Source of the DNA: Rosistilla oblonga
GTDB lineage: Bacteria; Planctomycetota; Planctomycetia; Pirellulales; Pirellulaceae
Length of the DNA stretch: 64,000 nucleotides
Reading direction: 5' to 3'
Assembly: GCF_007751715.1 (NCBI RefSeq)
Contig: NZ_CP036292.1
Coordinates: 1,426,001 to 1,490,000, forward strand
The notes beneath the pieces are model-generated. The model worked only from the letters and a program-made list of their open reading frames with translations, ran no database searches and was not told where the DNA came from. Positions 27,382-36,175 of this stretch are shown here, piece after piece; positions within the stretch are counted from its first letter, which is position 1; every line of letters starts with the position of its first letter. A program made the position numbers and the translations under genes.

Positions 27382-28845
27382 TTGCCGGATCCAGCACCTC
27401 AACCGACACCTCCCCGCCATGCCCGCGTTGCGGTCATTGGCGGCGGGATCAGTGGCCTCGTCGCCGCTTTCGATCTGCGGCACCGGCATCCCGAATGGGA
27501 TGTGGTGCTGTACGAAGCGAGCGATCGCGTCGGTGGTGTCATTTGCACGCTCCGGCAGGATGACTTTCTGCTGGAGTTTGGTGCCGACAGCTTTTCAGTC
27601 CAGCCTCCCGGTGCGATCCAGTTGTGCCGCGACTTGGGAATCGAAGATCGATTGGTCGATCCGCTGGAAGCCAACCGCCGGGCGTTTATCCTGCACGCCG
27701 GAAAACTGGTGCCGGTCCCCGAGGGCTTTGCTCTACTGAGACCGACCGATCTGAAGAAGCTGCTGGCCTCGCCACTGCTGTCGATTCCAGGGCGATTGCG
27801 ATTGGTTGCCGAGGCGTTCATTCGAGGCAAATCGGATGACTCCGACGAGAGCCTGCAGAGCTTTGCAATCCGACGCTTCGGCCGCGAAGCCTTCGACCGA
27901 TTGATCCAACCGCTGGTCGCGGGCATCTATACCGCCGACGCCAGCAAGTTGAGCATGCAGGCGACGATGCCGCAGTTTGTCGCTTTGGAAACCGAACACG
28001 GCGGGATGGTTCGCGCGACGCGGGCCCTGCAAAAGCAGAGTAAAGACGATGCGGCGCGGTCGGCCAGCGGAGCTCGATATGCCCAGTTCCGCAGCTTGCC
28101 CGGCGGGATGGGAGAGCTGTTCGACACATTGGTCGACCGGATCGACGAATCCAACATCCGCCGCGGGCAACGGATCGCTTCGCTGCAGCGAGAGGGCAAC
28201 AGTTGGAACATCGAATCGGATCGAGGCGAAGCCGCATCATATGATGCAGTGATCGTCGCCCTGCCCGGCCCGGCTGCTTCGACGCTGCTGCGACCGCTTG
28301 CCCAAGAGGCTGCGGAAGAGTTGGCGGAGATTCCGTATGCAAGCTCGGCGCTGGTGCTGTTGGGCGTCGGCAAGGACCAAGTAGCGCATCCGCTGGACGG
28401 TTTCGGGATGGTTGTGCCAGCGATCGAGAAGCGGGAGATCATCGCTGCGAGTTTTCTAAATCGCAAGTTCGCCGATCGCGCCCCCGACGACATGCATCTG
28501 ATTCGTGTCTTCATCGGCGGGGCGATGCAATCGCATCTGTTGGAACGCAGCGACGATGAGTTGATCGAAACCGCACGCCGCGAATTGGCAGCGATGATCG
28601 GTCTGCAAGGACCGGCGAAAATCCAGCGGGTCGCCCGCTGGAACAACGCGATGCCGCAATACCATGTCGGCCACTGCGATCGCCGCGATCGGGTCGAGCG
28701 GGCGATCGGCCAGCTGCCTGGACTGGAACTGGCTGGCAACGCACTACATGGCGTTGGAATCGCTCACTGTATCCGCACCGCCCGCGCGGCGGCTGACCGG
28801 ATCGGCAAACATCTGGCGAGCCAACTCGGCGATTCGCCCCTCTAA
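27382..28845 (+). CDS. hemY: Protoporphyrinogen/coproporphyrinogen oxidase-like flavoprotein (HemY type)
   Basis: 487 residues from TTG 27382, 12 bp after gyrA. The FAD motif is VAVIGGGISGLVAAF (GGGISG 20-25). Family blocks follow: 'GADSFSVQPPGAIQLCRDLGIEDRLV', 'LIQPLVAGIYTADASKLSM', and C-terminal 'ALPQYHVGH'-type 'AMPQYHVGHCDRR' plus 'GLELAGNALHGVGIAHCIRTARAAAD'. HemY-type enzymes oxidise porphyrinogens to porphyrins with O2 in haem synthesis. Other haem genes are not in the window; the operon with gyrA is by spacing only. Confidence 0.87.
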   Translation: MPDPAPQPTPPRHARVAVIGGGISGLVAAFDLRHRHPEWDVVLYEASDRVGGVICTLRQDDFLLEFGADSFSVQPPGAIQLCRDLGIEDRLVDPLEANRRAFILHAGKLVPVPEGFALLRPTDLKKLLASPLLSIPGRLRLVAEAFIRGKSDDSDESLQSFAIRRFGREAFDRLIQPLVAGIYTADASKLSMQATMPQFVALETEHGGMVRATRALQKQSKDDAARSASGARYAQFRSLPGGMGELFDTLVDRIDESNIRRGQRIASLQREGNSWNIESDRGEAASYDAVIVALPGPAASTLLRPLAQEAAEELAEIPYASSALVLLGVGKDQVAHPLDGFGMVVPAIEKREIIAASFLNRKFADRAPDDMHLIRVFIGGAMQSHLLERSDDELIETARRELAAMIGLQGPAKIQRVARWNNAMPQYHVGHCDRRDRVERAIGQLPGLELAGNALHGVGIAHCIRTARAAADRIGKHLASQLGDSPL

Positions 28846-28915
28846 TTGCTTCCCGGCGGGGGGCCGTCTCCGCCTTCTAACGCTGCGGCGTCGCGATCTG
28901 TCGCGGACGGAATTT

Positions 28916-28929
28916 TCGGAAATTTCCGA
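28916..28929. promoter_or_regulatory. 14-bp perfect palindrome, possible operator
   Basis: TCGGAAATTTCCGA is a perfect dyad in the 331-bp gap 28846-29176, about 250 bp before the metalloprotease gene. It could be a binding site for a dimeric regulator. No other element is evident in this gap. Confidence 0.3.
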
Positions 28930-29176
28930 TCAAAGAAGATGCGAGAAAGACGCAAATAGGTTCAATTGGGAAGGATCTCCCGCCTGAATCGGTCGTCCCG
29001 CGAGTCGGCAAAGTCGCAATCGCTCGAAACGGGGCGTAGAATAGAAGAAAAGCTGCTTGCCGATCGGTCGGCTCGGAACGACCTGCGGTTATGACGTAAG
29101 GTTCCACGTCGCTCCGCAGCGCTTTGAAACCGGCGCGCAAACAAGTTTACCCACCTTTGTACGAGGGATTGCATAG

Positions 29177-32100
29177 ATGAAATTTCGGAATCTCCAGTTC
29201 GCGCTGCGCCGTAGTGCCAGCTTGGCCCTGTTGCTGTTAGTGCCTGGAGCGGCGTTTGCCGACCTGCCAGCATTCGACAAAGTCTCCGAAGGCTACAAGA
29301 AACTGACCTCCTCGGATCAGCAGAGCGATAAGACTCTATTTAATGTCTGGACCCGCGAGAAAGATGGCCAAATGCTGGCCGAATTGCCTAAGGCATTTGC
29401 TGGCAAACGCTACTTCATCGCCTTGACCGTCGGCAGCGGTGACCGCTACGCCGGTCTGCAATCGGGCGACATGGTCGTCCAGTGGCGGCAGTACGACGAG
29501 CGATTGGCGCTTGTTTTGCCGAACCTGGAAGTCACCGCCAAGGGAGAAGCCGAAGCGAGTGCGTCGGTTAAGCGATTGTTCACCGACCGCGTTCTTTTGG
29601 ACGTTCCGATTTTGGCCAAAGGCCCTTCGGGCGGCCCCGTGATCGATATGGACAACCTGTTGATCAGCAACGCCAGCAGCTTTTTTGGCAACCAAGTGCG
29701 GATCACCAAGTCGCGTATCTATAAGATCGAACAGGCGAAGGTCTTTCCCGAAAACGTCGAACTGGCGTACGAGATCGTCGGCAGCCGCGGCCAACTGCAA
29801 ACAATTCACTATTCGTTCAGCGAAGTCCCTGCGACCAGCAACGGTTTCAAGCCGCGTAAGGCGGACGAACGAGTCGGTTATTTCACCACCGCTTTCACCG
29901 ATCTGAGCAAATACACCGACGATGAAACACGCGTGCGGTACATCAATCGTTGGCACTTGGAGAAGCGAGATCCCAAGCTGCAGCTGAGCCCGCCGAAGAA
30001 TCCGATCCGGTTTTATGTCGAACATACCGCACCGGTTCGCTACCGTCGTTGGATCAAGCAGGGCGTCGACTACTGGAACAAAGCGTTCGAGAAGGTTGGC
30101 ATCGTCGATGCGATCGTGATCGAATATCAGGATGCGCCCAGCGGGGCTCATATGGAGAAGGATCCCGAAGATGTGCGGTACAACTTTATCCGTTGGCTGA
30201 ACAACAACATCGGTACAGCGATTGGTCCAAGCCGCGTTCACCCTGAAACCGGACAGATCCTCGATGCCGATATCATCCTGACCGATGGTTGGATTCGCCA
30301 CTTCAATTTCAACTACTACGAATTGATGCCCGAACTGGCGATGGAGGGGATGAGCCCCGAAACGCTGGCTTGGTTGGCTGACAATCCCAGCTGGGATCCT
30401 CGCGTTCGCTTGGCTCACCCCGCACAACGGTTGACGGTTCGCGAATCGGTCGCCCGTTCGTCCCGTTCGCCGATGGCTGGCCACAGCTTTGCCGCCGCCA
30501 ATCCACAGTTGATGGGAGACGACGAATACGATGGCCTGTATGGCAACATCAGTCAGAAGAACGGCTTGTGCATGGCAGCTAACGGCCGCCGCATGGACCT
30601 CGCCCTGACTCGTATGAACTGGACCTTGGCTCTGCTCGAAGAAGAGAAGGCCGACGCTCAGAAGAAGAAAAAAGAAGAGGAAGAGAAAGCGGCTGCCGAG
30701 AAGAAAAAGGCGGAAGCTGCGAAAGCGAAAAAGGATGATTCCAAGGACGAAGATAAGAAGTCCGATGAAGCGAAGGACGACAAGAAGGACGATGCTAAGG
30801 ATGAAGAAGCCGTAGCGAAAAAGGACGACAAGAAGGAAGAGAAGAAGGACGACGACAAGCCGAAAGACCAGCTGCTCGACGGGATTCCGGAGTGGTTTGT
30901 TGGACCGTTGTTGGCCGACCTGGTCGCTCACGAAGTCGGTCACACGCTGGGCCTCCGCCACAACTTCAAAGCCTCCAGCGTTCATTCGTTGGACGAGATC
31001 AACAGCGAAGCGATCAAGGGTAAAAAGACCTTTACCGGTTCGGTGATGGATTACACGCCGATCAACTTCCGCTTGGAATCGGGAGACGTTCAAGGCGATT
31101 ACGCGATGATCGAAATCGGTCCCTACGATTATTGGGCCGTCGAATATGGTTACACCTTCACCGACGCCGATCTGCCGAAGATCCTGAAGCGTTGCCACGA
31201 ACCGGAACTGCAGTATGCGACCGACGAAGACACATCGGGGCCCGACCCGTTGGCACGTCGGTACGACTTCGGTCGCGATCCGTTGGATTATGCCAAGGAG
31301 CAGATGAAGTTGGTTCAGTTGTATCGCAGCCGGATCCTGGACAAATTCGTCAAAGACGGCGACAGCTGGGCCAAGGCGCGTCGCGGTTATGAACTGACGT
31401 TAAGCAAGCAGACCAGCGCGGTCAGCATGATGGCCGGTTGGGTTGGCGGTGCGTTTGTGCATCGCGACAAGAAGGGGGATCCCGAGAATCGCAGCCCGAT
31501 CGAAGTCGTTCCGGCAGAGCAACAGCGTGCTGCCCTGAACTTTGTCATCGAGACTTCGTTCAACGACGATTCTTATGGACTGACTCCCGACCTGTTGGCT
31601 CGAATGAGCGTCGACAAATGGCTCGACGAAGGCTTCAGCCGGGCGATGACCAACGAAGCGACCTGGCCGATCCACGACCGAATCCTCGGTCTGCAAGCCT
31701 CGGCGTTGACGATGATCATGAACCCGACGACGTTGCGACGCGTCTACGACAACGAATTCCGATTGCCAGCGGATCAGGATACGGTGACGCTGCCCGAACT
31801 GTTGGGCACGATTCGCACGGCCGTCTGGACGGAACTGGGCGAAAAATGTCCGGCCGATTGCAGCTCTCGCAATCCGATGATCTCCAGCTTGCGACGCAAC
31901 TTGCAACGCGAGCATCTGGATCGTTTGATCGATTTGATGCTGAAGAAGACCGACACCAGTGCGGCCGCGAAACCTATCAGCAACCTGGCGATGATGCAGA
32001 CGAAAGAGCTGAAGGATGAGATCGACAAATCGCTGGGCAAGTGCGGCGACGACATGGACGCTTATACCAAAGCCCACCTGTCGGAGTGCCAATCGCGGAT

Positions 32101-32200
32101 CGAACAGGCGCTGAACGCTGGATACGTCTTCAACAGCGGCAACCAGCAACAGGGCCCGTTAATGTTCATCCTCTCGGGTGACGAACCATCGGCGGAGTGA
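29177..32200 (+). CDS. Secreted zinc metalloprotease (DUF5117/DUF5118 family) with Lys/Glu-rich insertion
   Basis: 1007 residues with a signal peptide (RRSASLALLLLVPGAAFA, cleavage near 29). The N-terminal part (DUF5118/DUF5117-like, 'DKTLFNVWTREKDGQMLAELP') and central 'FYVEHTAPVRYRRWIKQGVDYWNKAFEKVG' are typical. The active site is H585-E-V-G-H589-x5-H595, the metzincin-like HExxHxxGxxH. Just before it, residues about 491-564 are almost only K, E, D and A, a charged low-complexity stretch not expected in a folded protease. It probably degrades protein in the periplasm or outside. It stands alone on this strand, followed by a repeat region. Confidence 0.82.
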   Translation: MKFRNLQFALRRSASLALLLLVPGAAFADLPAFDKVSEGYKKLTSSDQQSDKTLFNVWTREKDGQMLAELPKAFAGKRYFIALTVGSGDRYAGLQSGDMVVQWRQYDERLALVLPNLEVTAKGEAEASASVKRLFTDRVLLDVPILAKGPSGGPVIDMDNLLISNASSFFGNQVRITKSRIYKIEQAKVFPENVELAYEIVGSRGQLQTIHYSFSEVPATSNGFKPRKADERVGYFTTAFTDLSKYTDDETRVRYINRWHLEKRDPKLQLSPPKNPIRFYVEHTAPVRYRRWIKQGVDYWNKAFEKVGIVDAIVIEYQDAPSGAHMEKDPEDVRYNFIRWLNNNIGTAIGPSRVHPETGQILDADIILTDGWIRHFNFNYYELMPELAMEGMSPETLAWLADNPSWDPRVRLAHPAQRLTVRESVARSSRSPMAGHSFAAANPQLMGDDEYDGLYGNISQKNGLCMAANGRRMDLALTRMNWTLALLEEEKADAQKKKKEEEEKAAAEKKKAEAAKAKKDDSKDEDKKSDEAKDDKKDDAKDEEAVAKKDDKKEEKKDDDKPKDQLLDGIPEWFVGPLLADLVAHEVGHTLGLRHNFKASSVHSLDEINSEAIKGKKTFTGSVMDYTPINFRLESGDVQGDYAMIEIGPYDYWAVEYGYTFTDADLPKILKRCHEPELQYATDEDTSGPDPLARRYDFGRDPLDYAKEQMKLVQLYRSRILDKFVKDGDSWAKARRGYELTLSKQTSAVSMMAGWVGGAFVHRDKKGDPENRSPIEVVPAEQQRAALNFVIETSFNDDSYGLTPDLLARMSVDKWLDEGFSRAMTNEATWPIHDRILGLQASALTMIMNPTTLRRVYDNEFRLPADQDTVTLPELLGTIRTAVWTELGEKCPADCSSRNPMISSLRRNLQREHLDRLIDLMLKKTDTSAAAKPISNLAMMQTKELKDEIDKSLGKCGDDMDAYTKAHLSECQSRIEQALNAGYVFNSGNQQQGPLMFILSGDEPSAE

Positions 32201-32398
32201 TCCCGATCGGGAGAATCCCAATCGATCTAGCTGCGGCGCGGTAAGCGTCGCAGCAAAAACAATACGATCGACGGAGTGAGCCTAGGCTCGCTTCGTCGAT
32301 CGCTACGTTTGGGGGCAATGCAATCGCAGGTCCGCTGCCCTTCAGTCGCTCAAACGAGAGCAGCCAAGCAACCGCTCGGTAGTCTTCTCGTTTAACCG

Positions 32399-32530
32399 CA
32401 ATACTGTTCAACGAAGCGTAGCGGACGAGGTCACGAGTCCTCTTGGATCAGACCAAATCGCTGGGACTCGTAACCTCGTCCACGACGTCCGTCCGCTAAT
32501 TCTTTCGACGGTCCAAGGCTCCTTCGTTTA
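32399..32530. repeat. Dispersed palindromic element, copy 3 (reverse orientation)
   Basis: Reverse-oriented copy of the 9458-9600 element, with GCGGACGAGGTCACGAGTCC and GGACTCGTAACCTCGTCC arms around 'TCTTGGATCAGACCAAATCGCT', ending GGCTCCTTCGTTTAACC. It continues into a GTTTAACCGCGTGGGCATCGCCCCGCG unit (32526-32552). It lies in the 433-bp gap 32201-32633 between convergent genes; the rest of that gap holds no supportable gene. Confidence 0.85.
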
Positions 32531-32633
32531 ACCGCGTGGGCATCGCCCCGCGCTTCTCGTTTCCTGCCCGGCTCAATAGCCGCTCGGTTTAACCGAGGGC
32601 TGTCTTGTCACGTGCTTAGCGAACGAGGTAAGC

Positions 32634-33674
32634 CTAAAAGCTCTTCGACCAACTGCTGACGATCGACCAATCGGTTTCCAGTTGGATGCCGTTCAGGTCT
32701 TGGTGCAGCATCGGCACAAATTCGACATTCAGCAGATGGCCGCGGACCAATGCCGCCGCACCGAGTCCCAGGTTCAGCGTATATCCGCCGCGGAAGCTTT
32801 CGACGTTGGTGCTGATCATCGAGTCGGGGCTCATCGGATCGGCGCCGTCGTAGTTGGTCCGCCAGAGATTTTCGACGCGAATGCTGGTCGTGAAGTTATC
32901 GGTAATCAACTGGCTGTACCAGTTGTTCAGTCGGAATTCATCGCTGACCGAATATCCGCGATAGTTGCGGCCGATCGGCAGGTCGGTTTGAAACTGCGTA
33001 CCAAACGAACCGAAATCGAAGTAGTGCTTCCAGGTGATGCCGGGGCGGGCATTAAAGGTTCCCGAACCGAGACGCATCGGATAGGGCATCGGTTGCTCCA
33101 TCATTCCGCCCGAAGGAATGCTCGTCGTCCGGAAGATATCGCCGGTCGGCAGCGATCCGCCGAGATTCAAGATCACGTCGTCGTTGCTGTCGGTATACAA
33201 ACCGATAAGTGCCCCGATCGTTGTGTCGCCAAATCCACTGTTATGCGTCGTGAACAAGCTGCCCGGGCCGCCACCGGCGGGATTCATCGGGCCGCGGGTG
33301 TGGTCCATCGTGATGCTTGGCAGCATGACCATCGCGTAGAGCGTGATATCCTCGGTCATTCCACGCATGATATGCACCATGTGCATCTCGTGCGTCATGT
33401 TATTGGGCGATGCCATGCGATTGGTGACGGGGTTGCTGGTCGCACCGAAATCGATCGCCTCGCTGTCGCTCAATCGCTGGGTGCCGGCGCGGTTGCCGTC
33501 CATGTACATGTTCATGTACTTGTATTCGACCATCCACTCGCCGGGAGCGTGCAGATGATCTCCCATCAAACCAGCCGGCGCATGCTTGTCGGCTCGAGAC
33601 CGATACTCATCGTGCGCACTGGAAACATTTGCTGCCGCTAGCAGCATTAAGAACGCGACATTCAATCGCTTCAT
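32634..33674 (-). CDS. Outer-membrane beta-barrel-like 'transporter' family protein
   Basis: 346 residues with a signal peptide (MKRLNVAFLMLLAAANVSSA). The mature N-terminus 'HAPAGLMGDHLHAPGEWMVEYKYMNMYMDGN' and the alternating hydrophobic strands ending 'TDWSIVSSWSKSF' (C-terminal aromatic) fit an outer-membrane barrel. The His/Met-rich start (HAPAGLMGDHLH, later MTHEMHMVHIMRGM) recalls proteins found beside copper-handling genes in other bacteria; this is a weak hint only. No efflux or copper gene is adjacent here. Confidence 0.55.
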   Translation of the reverse strand: MKRLNVAFLMLLAAANVSSAHDEYRSRADKHAPAGLMGDHLHAPGEWMVEYKYMNMYMDGNRAGTQRLSDSEAIDFGATSNPVTNRMASPNNMTHEMHMVHIMRGMTEDITLYAMVMLPSITMDHTRGPMNPAGGGPGSLFTTHNSGFGDTTIGALIGLYTDSNDDVILNLGGSLPTGDIFRTTSIPSGGMMEQPMPYPMRLGSGTFNARPGITWKHYFDFGSFGTQFQTDLPIGRNYRGYSVSDEFRLNNWYSQLITDNFTTSIRVENLWRTNYDGADPMSPDSMISTNVESFRGGYTLNLGLGAAALVRGHLLNVEFVPMLHQDLNGIQLETDWSIVSSWSKSF

Positions 33675-33928
33675 TTCAACATCCTTGCTCGCCTACATTT
33701 TCGGCCCGCCCCTCACTCTGTCGGAGATCGGAACGTCAGCTGTCGCATCATGAGCGAACTGGATCTGAAAGCCACATCGCTACGGCAGGCGTCGGAACAA
33801 TCGTTCCAGCAGCTAAAAATTGACAGCGCCACCTGGCGGGGCTTTTTGCTGATTGCCGATCGCGGATCCTGCGGCTCGCGCCGCAGGCTTTATGCGATCG
33901 CCGCCTCCGCGGCTTTTAGCTCACCAGT

Positions 33929-34792
33929 TCAGCTGGTGGTGCTGCGCTGGACTGCTTCTCGCACGATCGCTCGCATTCTTGGTTCGGCGATCTGCGCTGC
34001 GGCTAGGACGTCGGCGTGGTCGGTGCGTTGGGGAGCGTCGGGACGGGCGATGTTGCTGACCATCGACATGCCCAATACTCGCATCCCGATCCGCTGAGCC
34101 TGCAGGACTTCCGGGACGGTGCTCATGCCAACCACGTCGGCTCCGATCTTACGCATGAAGCGGTATTCGGCGCGGGTTTCGTAGCTGGGGCCAAGCGTGG
34201 CGAGGTAGGTTCCCGAATGAGCCGGGAAACCGTTCAGCCGCGCCGTTTCGAGGGCTTTCTCGCTGAGCGCTTGATCGTAGGGGGATGCGCCACGCAAAGG
34301 GGCGTCGCTGCGCGTTTGCGGAGGATAGATTCCGTAATCGAATCGTTGCCCTGGGTGTCCGTGCAACATGTCGATGTGGTCGCGGATCACCACGATGTCG
34401 CCAACGCGATATTTTGGGTTCAGCCCGCCGGCGGCATTGGAGACGATCAGCGTGTGCGAACCGATCGCGGCCAAGACGCGGACCGGGAACGAAACCTGTT
34501 CGGTTGTCCAACCCTCGTAGCGATGGAAGCGGCCGGACATCGCGATCACCGGTTGGGAATCGAGCCAGCCGAAGATCAGTTGGCCGCTGTGCCCCGCGAT
34601 CCACGATTGTCCCCAGTTGGGGATGTCGGAGTAATCGATCGCGATCGCATCTTCGATGTAGTCGGCGAGGTTTCCGAGCCCGCTGCCCAAGATGATCGCC
34701 ACCCGCGGCAGTTCGGCTAGCTTGCACGCGATGAATTCCGCAGTCCGCAAAACTCGCTCGGCCGGACACTGTTGGTTGGGATGCTTGGTCAT
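33929..34792 (-). CDS. Purine nucleoside phosphorylase, guanosine/inosine-type residues
   Basis: 287 residues of the trimeric PNP/MTAP family: 'VAIILGSGLGNLADYI', phosphate-loop 'GRFHRYEGW', 'VSNAAGGLNP', 'GPSYETRAEYRFMRKIGADVVGMSTVPEV'. E205 and N247 correspond to human PNP Glu201 and Asn243, which recognise 6-oxopurines; inosine/guanosine phosphorolysis is therefore predicted. A second PNP gene lies upstream on the same strand with different specificity residues. The 254-bp gap 33675-33928 holds nothing recognisable. Confidence 0.9.
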   Translation of the reverse strand: MTKHPNQQCPAERVLRTAEFIACKLAELPRVAIILGSGLGNLADYIEDAIAIDYSDIPNWGQSWIAGHSGQLIFGWLDSQPVIAMSGRFHRYEGWTTEQVSFPVRVLAAIGSHTLIVSNAAGGLNPKYRVGDIVVIRDHIDMLHGHPGQRFDYGIYPPQTRSDAPLRGASPYDQALSEKALETARLNGFPAHSGTYLATLGPSYETRAEYRFMRKIGADVVGMSTVPEVLQAQRIGMRVLGMSMVSNIARPDAPQRTDHADVLAAAQIAEPRMRAIVREAVQRSTTS

Positions 34793-34862
34793 ACGATTCT
34801 TGGTTGGAGGGCTCCGCGAAAATCAGAACGGCTGGATCGAGCCCGGGCTAATCATGGTGGGC

Positions 34863-34960
34863 TGTTAAGTGTTTGTGCTTATATAAATTAGCCGGCACGC
34901 GATAGCGAGGCGTTGTCCAAGGTAACCGGACGCTAACGCGTGCCGGCTGATACCTTAAAT
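34863..34960. repeat. REP-like inverted repeat (AGCCGGCACGCG / CGCGTGCCGGCT)
   Basis: Perfect 12-bp arms at 34890-34901 and 34937-34948 between the two PNP genes. The left flank 'TGTTTGTGCTTA..AAATTAGCCGGCA' recurs at about 63525-63560, and the right arm resembles CGCTAACGCGTGGCGGCTGAT at about 38680, so this is a dispersed family. Confidence 0.75.
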
Positions 34961-34984
34961 TGAAACACCAATCTGTGCTGGGGA

Positions 34985-35824
34985 TTACGCCAGGCGGTCG
35001 TTGGCGAAATCGGCGACCGACTGGCGGACCAGGGTTCGCAGGTTCGGTTCGGCGGCGTTGGCGATCGCGATGATCTCCTCGACAACCGCTGGCTGCAGCG
35101 CGTCGGGCAAGCACATGTCGGTGATCACCGAAAATCCGACGACCTTCAGCCCGCAGTGGACCGCCACGATCACCTCCGGCACGGTGCTCATGCCAACGAC
35201 ATCGGCACCGATCGTCCGCAGGAATCTGTATTCGGCTCGGGTTTCCAGGTTCGGTCCGGCGACGGCGACAAAGACGCCTTTGTGGGCGCGAATGTTCTCG
35301 CGGCGGGCGATTTCCAAAGCTGTATCGACCAGCCGTTGGCTGTAGGGTTCGCACATGTCGGGGAAACGTGGCCCGAGTCGATCGTCGTTGATGCCGATCA
35401 ATGGATTGTCACCCATCAGGTTGATCTGGTCTTCGATGACCATGATGTCCCCCGATTGGAAATAGGGATTCAGGCCGCCGCAAGCGTTCGAAACGACCAG
35501 CAATTCGGCTCCCAAAGCCTTCATCACGCGGACCGGCAGCGTGATCTGTTTCAGCGGATAGCCCTCGTACATATGGAAGCGGCCTTCCATCGCAACGACG
35601 GGGACGCCTTGCAATTTGCCGCAGACCAACCGCCCGCGATGGCTGGTGGCTGTCGAAGTCGGAAAGTGGGGGATCTCCGAATAGTCCAGCGAGGCCTCGA
35701 TCTCGATCTCGTCGACAAGTCCACCCAGGCCTGTCCCGAGGATGATCCCGGCCCGCGGAGTGGTCCCCCAAGCGGCTTTGATCGCTGCTGTCGATTCTTG
35801 AATTTTGTCGTAGAGGTCGTGCAT
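34985..35824 (-). CDS. Purine nucleoside phosphorylase paralogue with altered base-recognition residue
   Basis: 279 residues from ATG 35824, preceded on the minus strand by AAAGGAAA. Same family landmarks: 'AGIILGTGLGGLVDEI', 'GRFHMYEGYP', 'VSNACGGLNP', 'GPNLETRAEYRFLRTIGADVVGMSTVPEVIVAVHCGL'. The residue matching human Asn243 is D236 (GFSVITDMC) while Glu201 is kept (E194). In human PNP the N243D change is known to allow adenosine, so a broader or 6-aminopurine specificity is plausible. It is transcribed ahead of the other PNP with a 192-bp gap that carries a repeat. Confidence 0.9.
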   Translation of the reverse strand: MHDLYDKIQESTAAIKAAWGTTPRAGIILGTGLGGLVDEIEIEASLDYSEIPHFPTSTATSHRGRLVCGKLQGVPVVAMEGRFHMYEGYPLKQITLPVRVMKALGAELLVVSNACGGLNPYFQSGDIMVIEDQINLMGDNPLIGINDDRLGPRFPDMCEPYSQRLVDTALEIARRENIRAHKGVFVAVAGPNLETRAEYRFLRTIGADVVGMSTVPEVIVAVHCGLKVVGFSVITDMCLPDALQPAVVEEIIAIANAAEPNLRTLVRQSVADFANDRLA

Positions 35825-36175
35825 GCGGTTTCCTTTCAAGGGCTGGGCGGTCTATCAGTCACCCAGACGATCCGAAGTCGGTCGGCGCGGGTTGCCTTGG
35901 ATGAACGATGCCGCATCATAAAACCATCGCCCCCAACGTGGCAACGGACTTGATCGGATTGGCATGTTCTGTTTCAAAAGTACTTCATCAGCCATCTCGG
36001 CCGCTGGTCTTGATTCGCAAACGGCAGCGACCCTTTGCACGAAAATCCGTTAAACTCAGCTTGCACCGTCGTCCCCCTCGGTTCGCCACCGTTTTTCCCG
36101 GCGGGAGGGCCGCATTTGTCGGCTGTTTTGTCTCGTTAATGTTCTTTAATCGCACGTTAAGCAGAAGCTATTCGC
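35825..36175. other. Divergent intergenic region, no gene seen
   Basis: 351 bp between the divergent PNP gene and the HerA-like ATPase gene, so it must hold promoters for both. I see no consensus pair, riboswitch or repeat that I can support. Confidence 0.5.

Noticed and set aside
25654-27489. Minus-strand frame of 611 codons opposite gyrA
   Set aside because: It mirrors the conserved gyrA coding sequence; composition (many D, Q, R, A, V) is typical of an antisense shadow.
29336-31198. Long minus-strand frame of 620 codons opposite the metalloprotease
   Set aside because: It lies wholly inside a gene with signal peptide and active-site motif; the frame is a by-product of high-GC codon use and shows no family resemblance.
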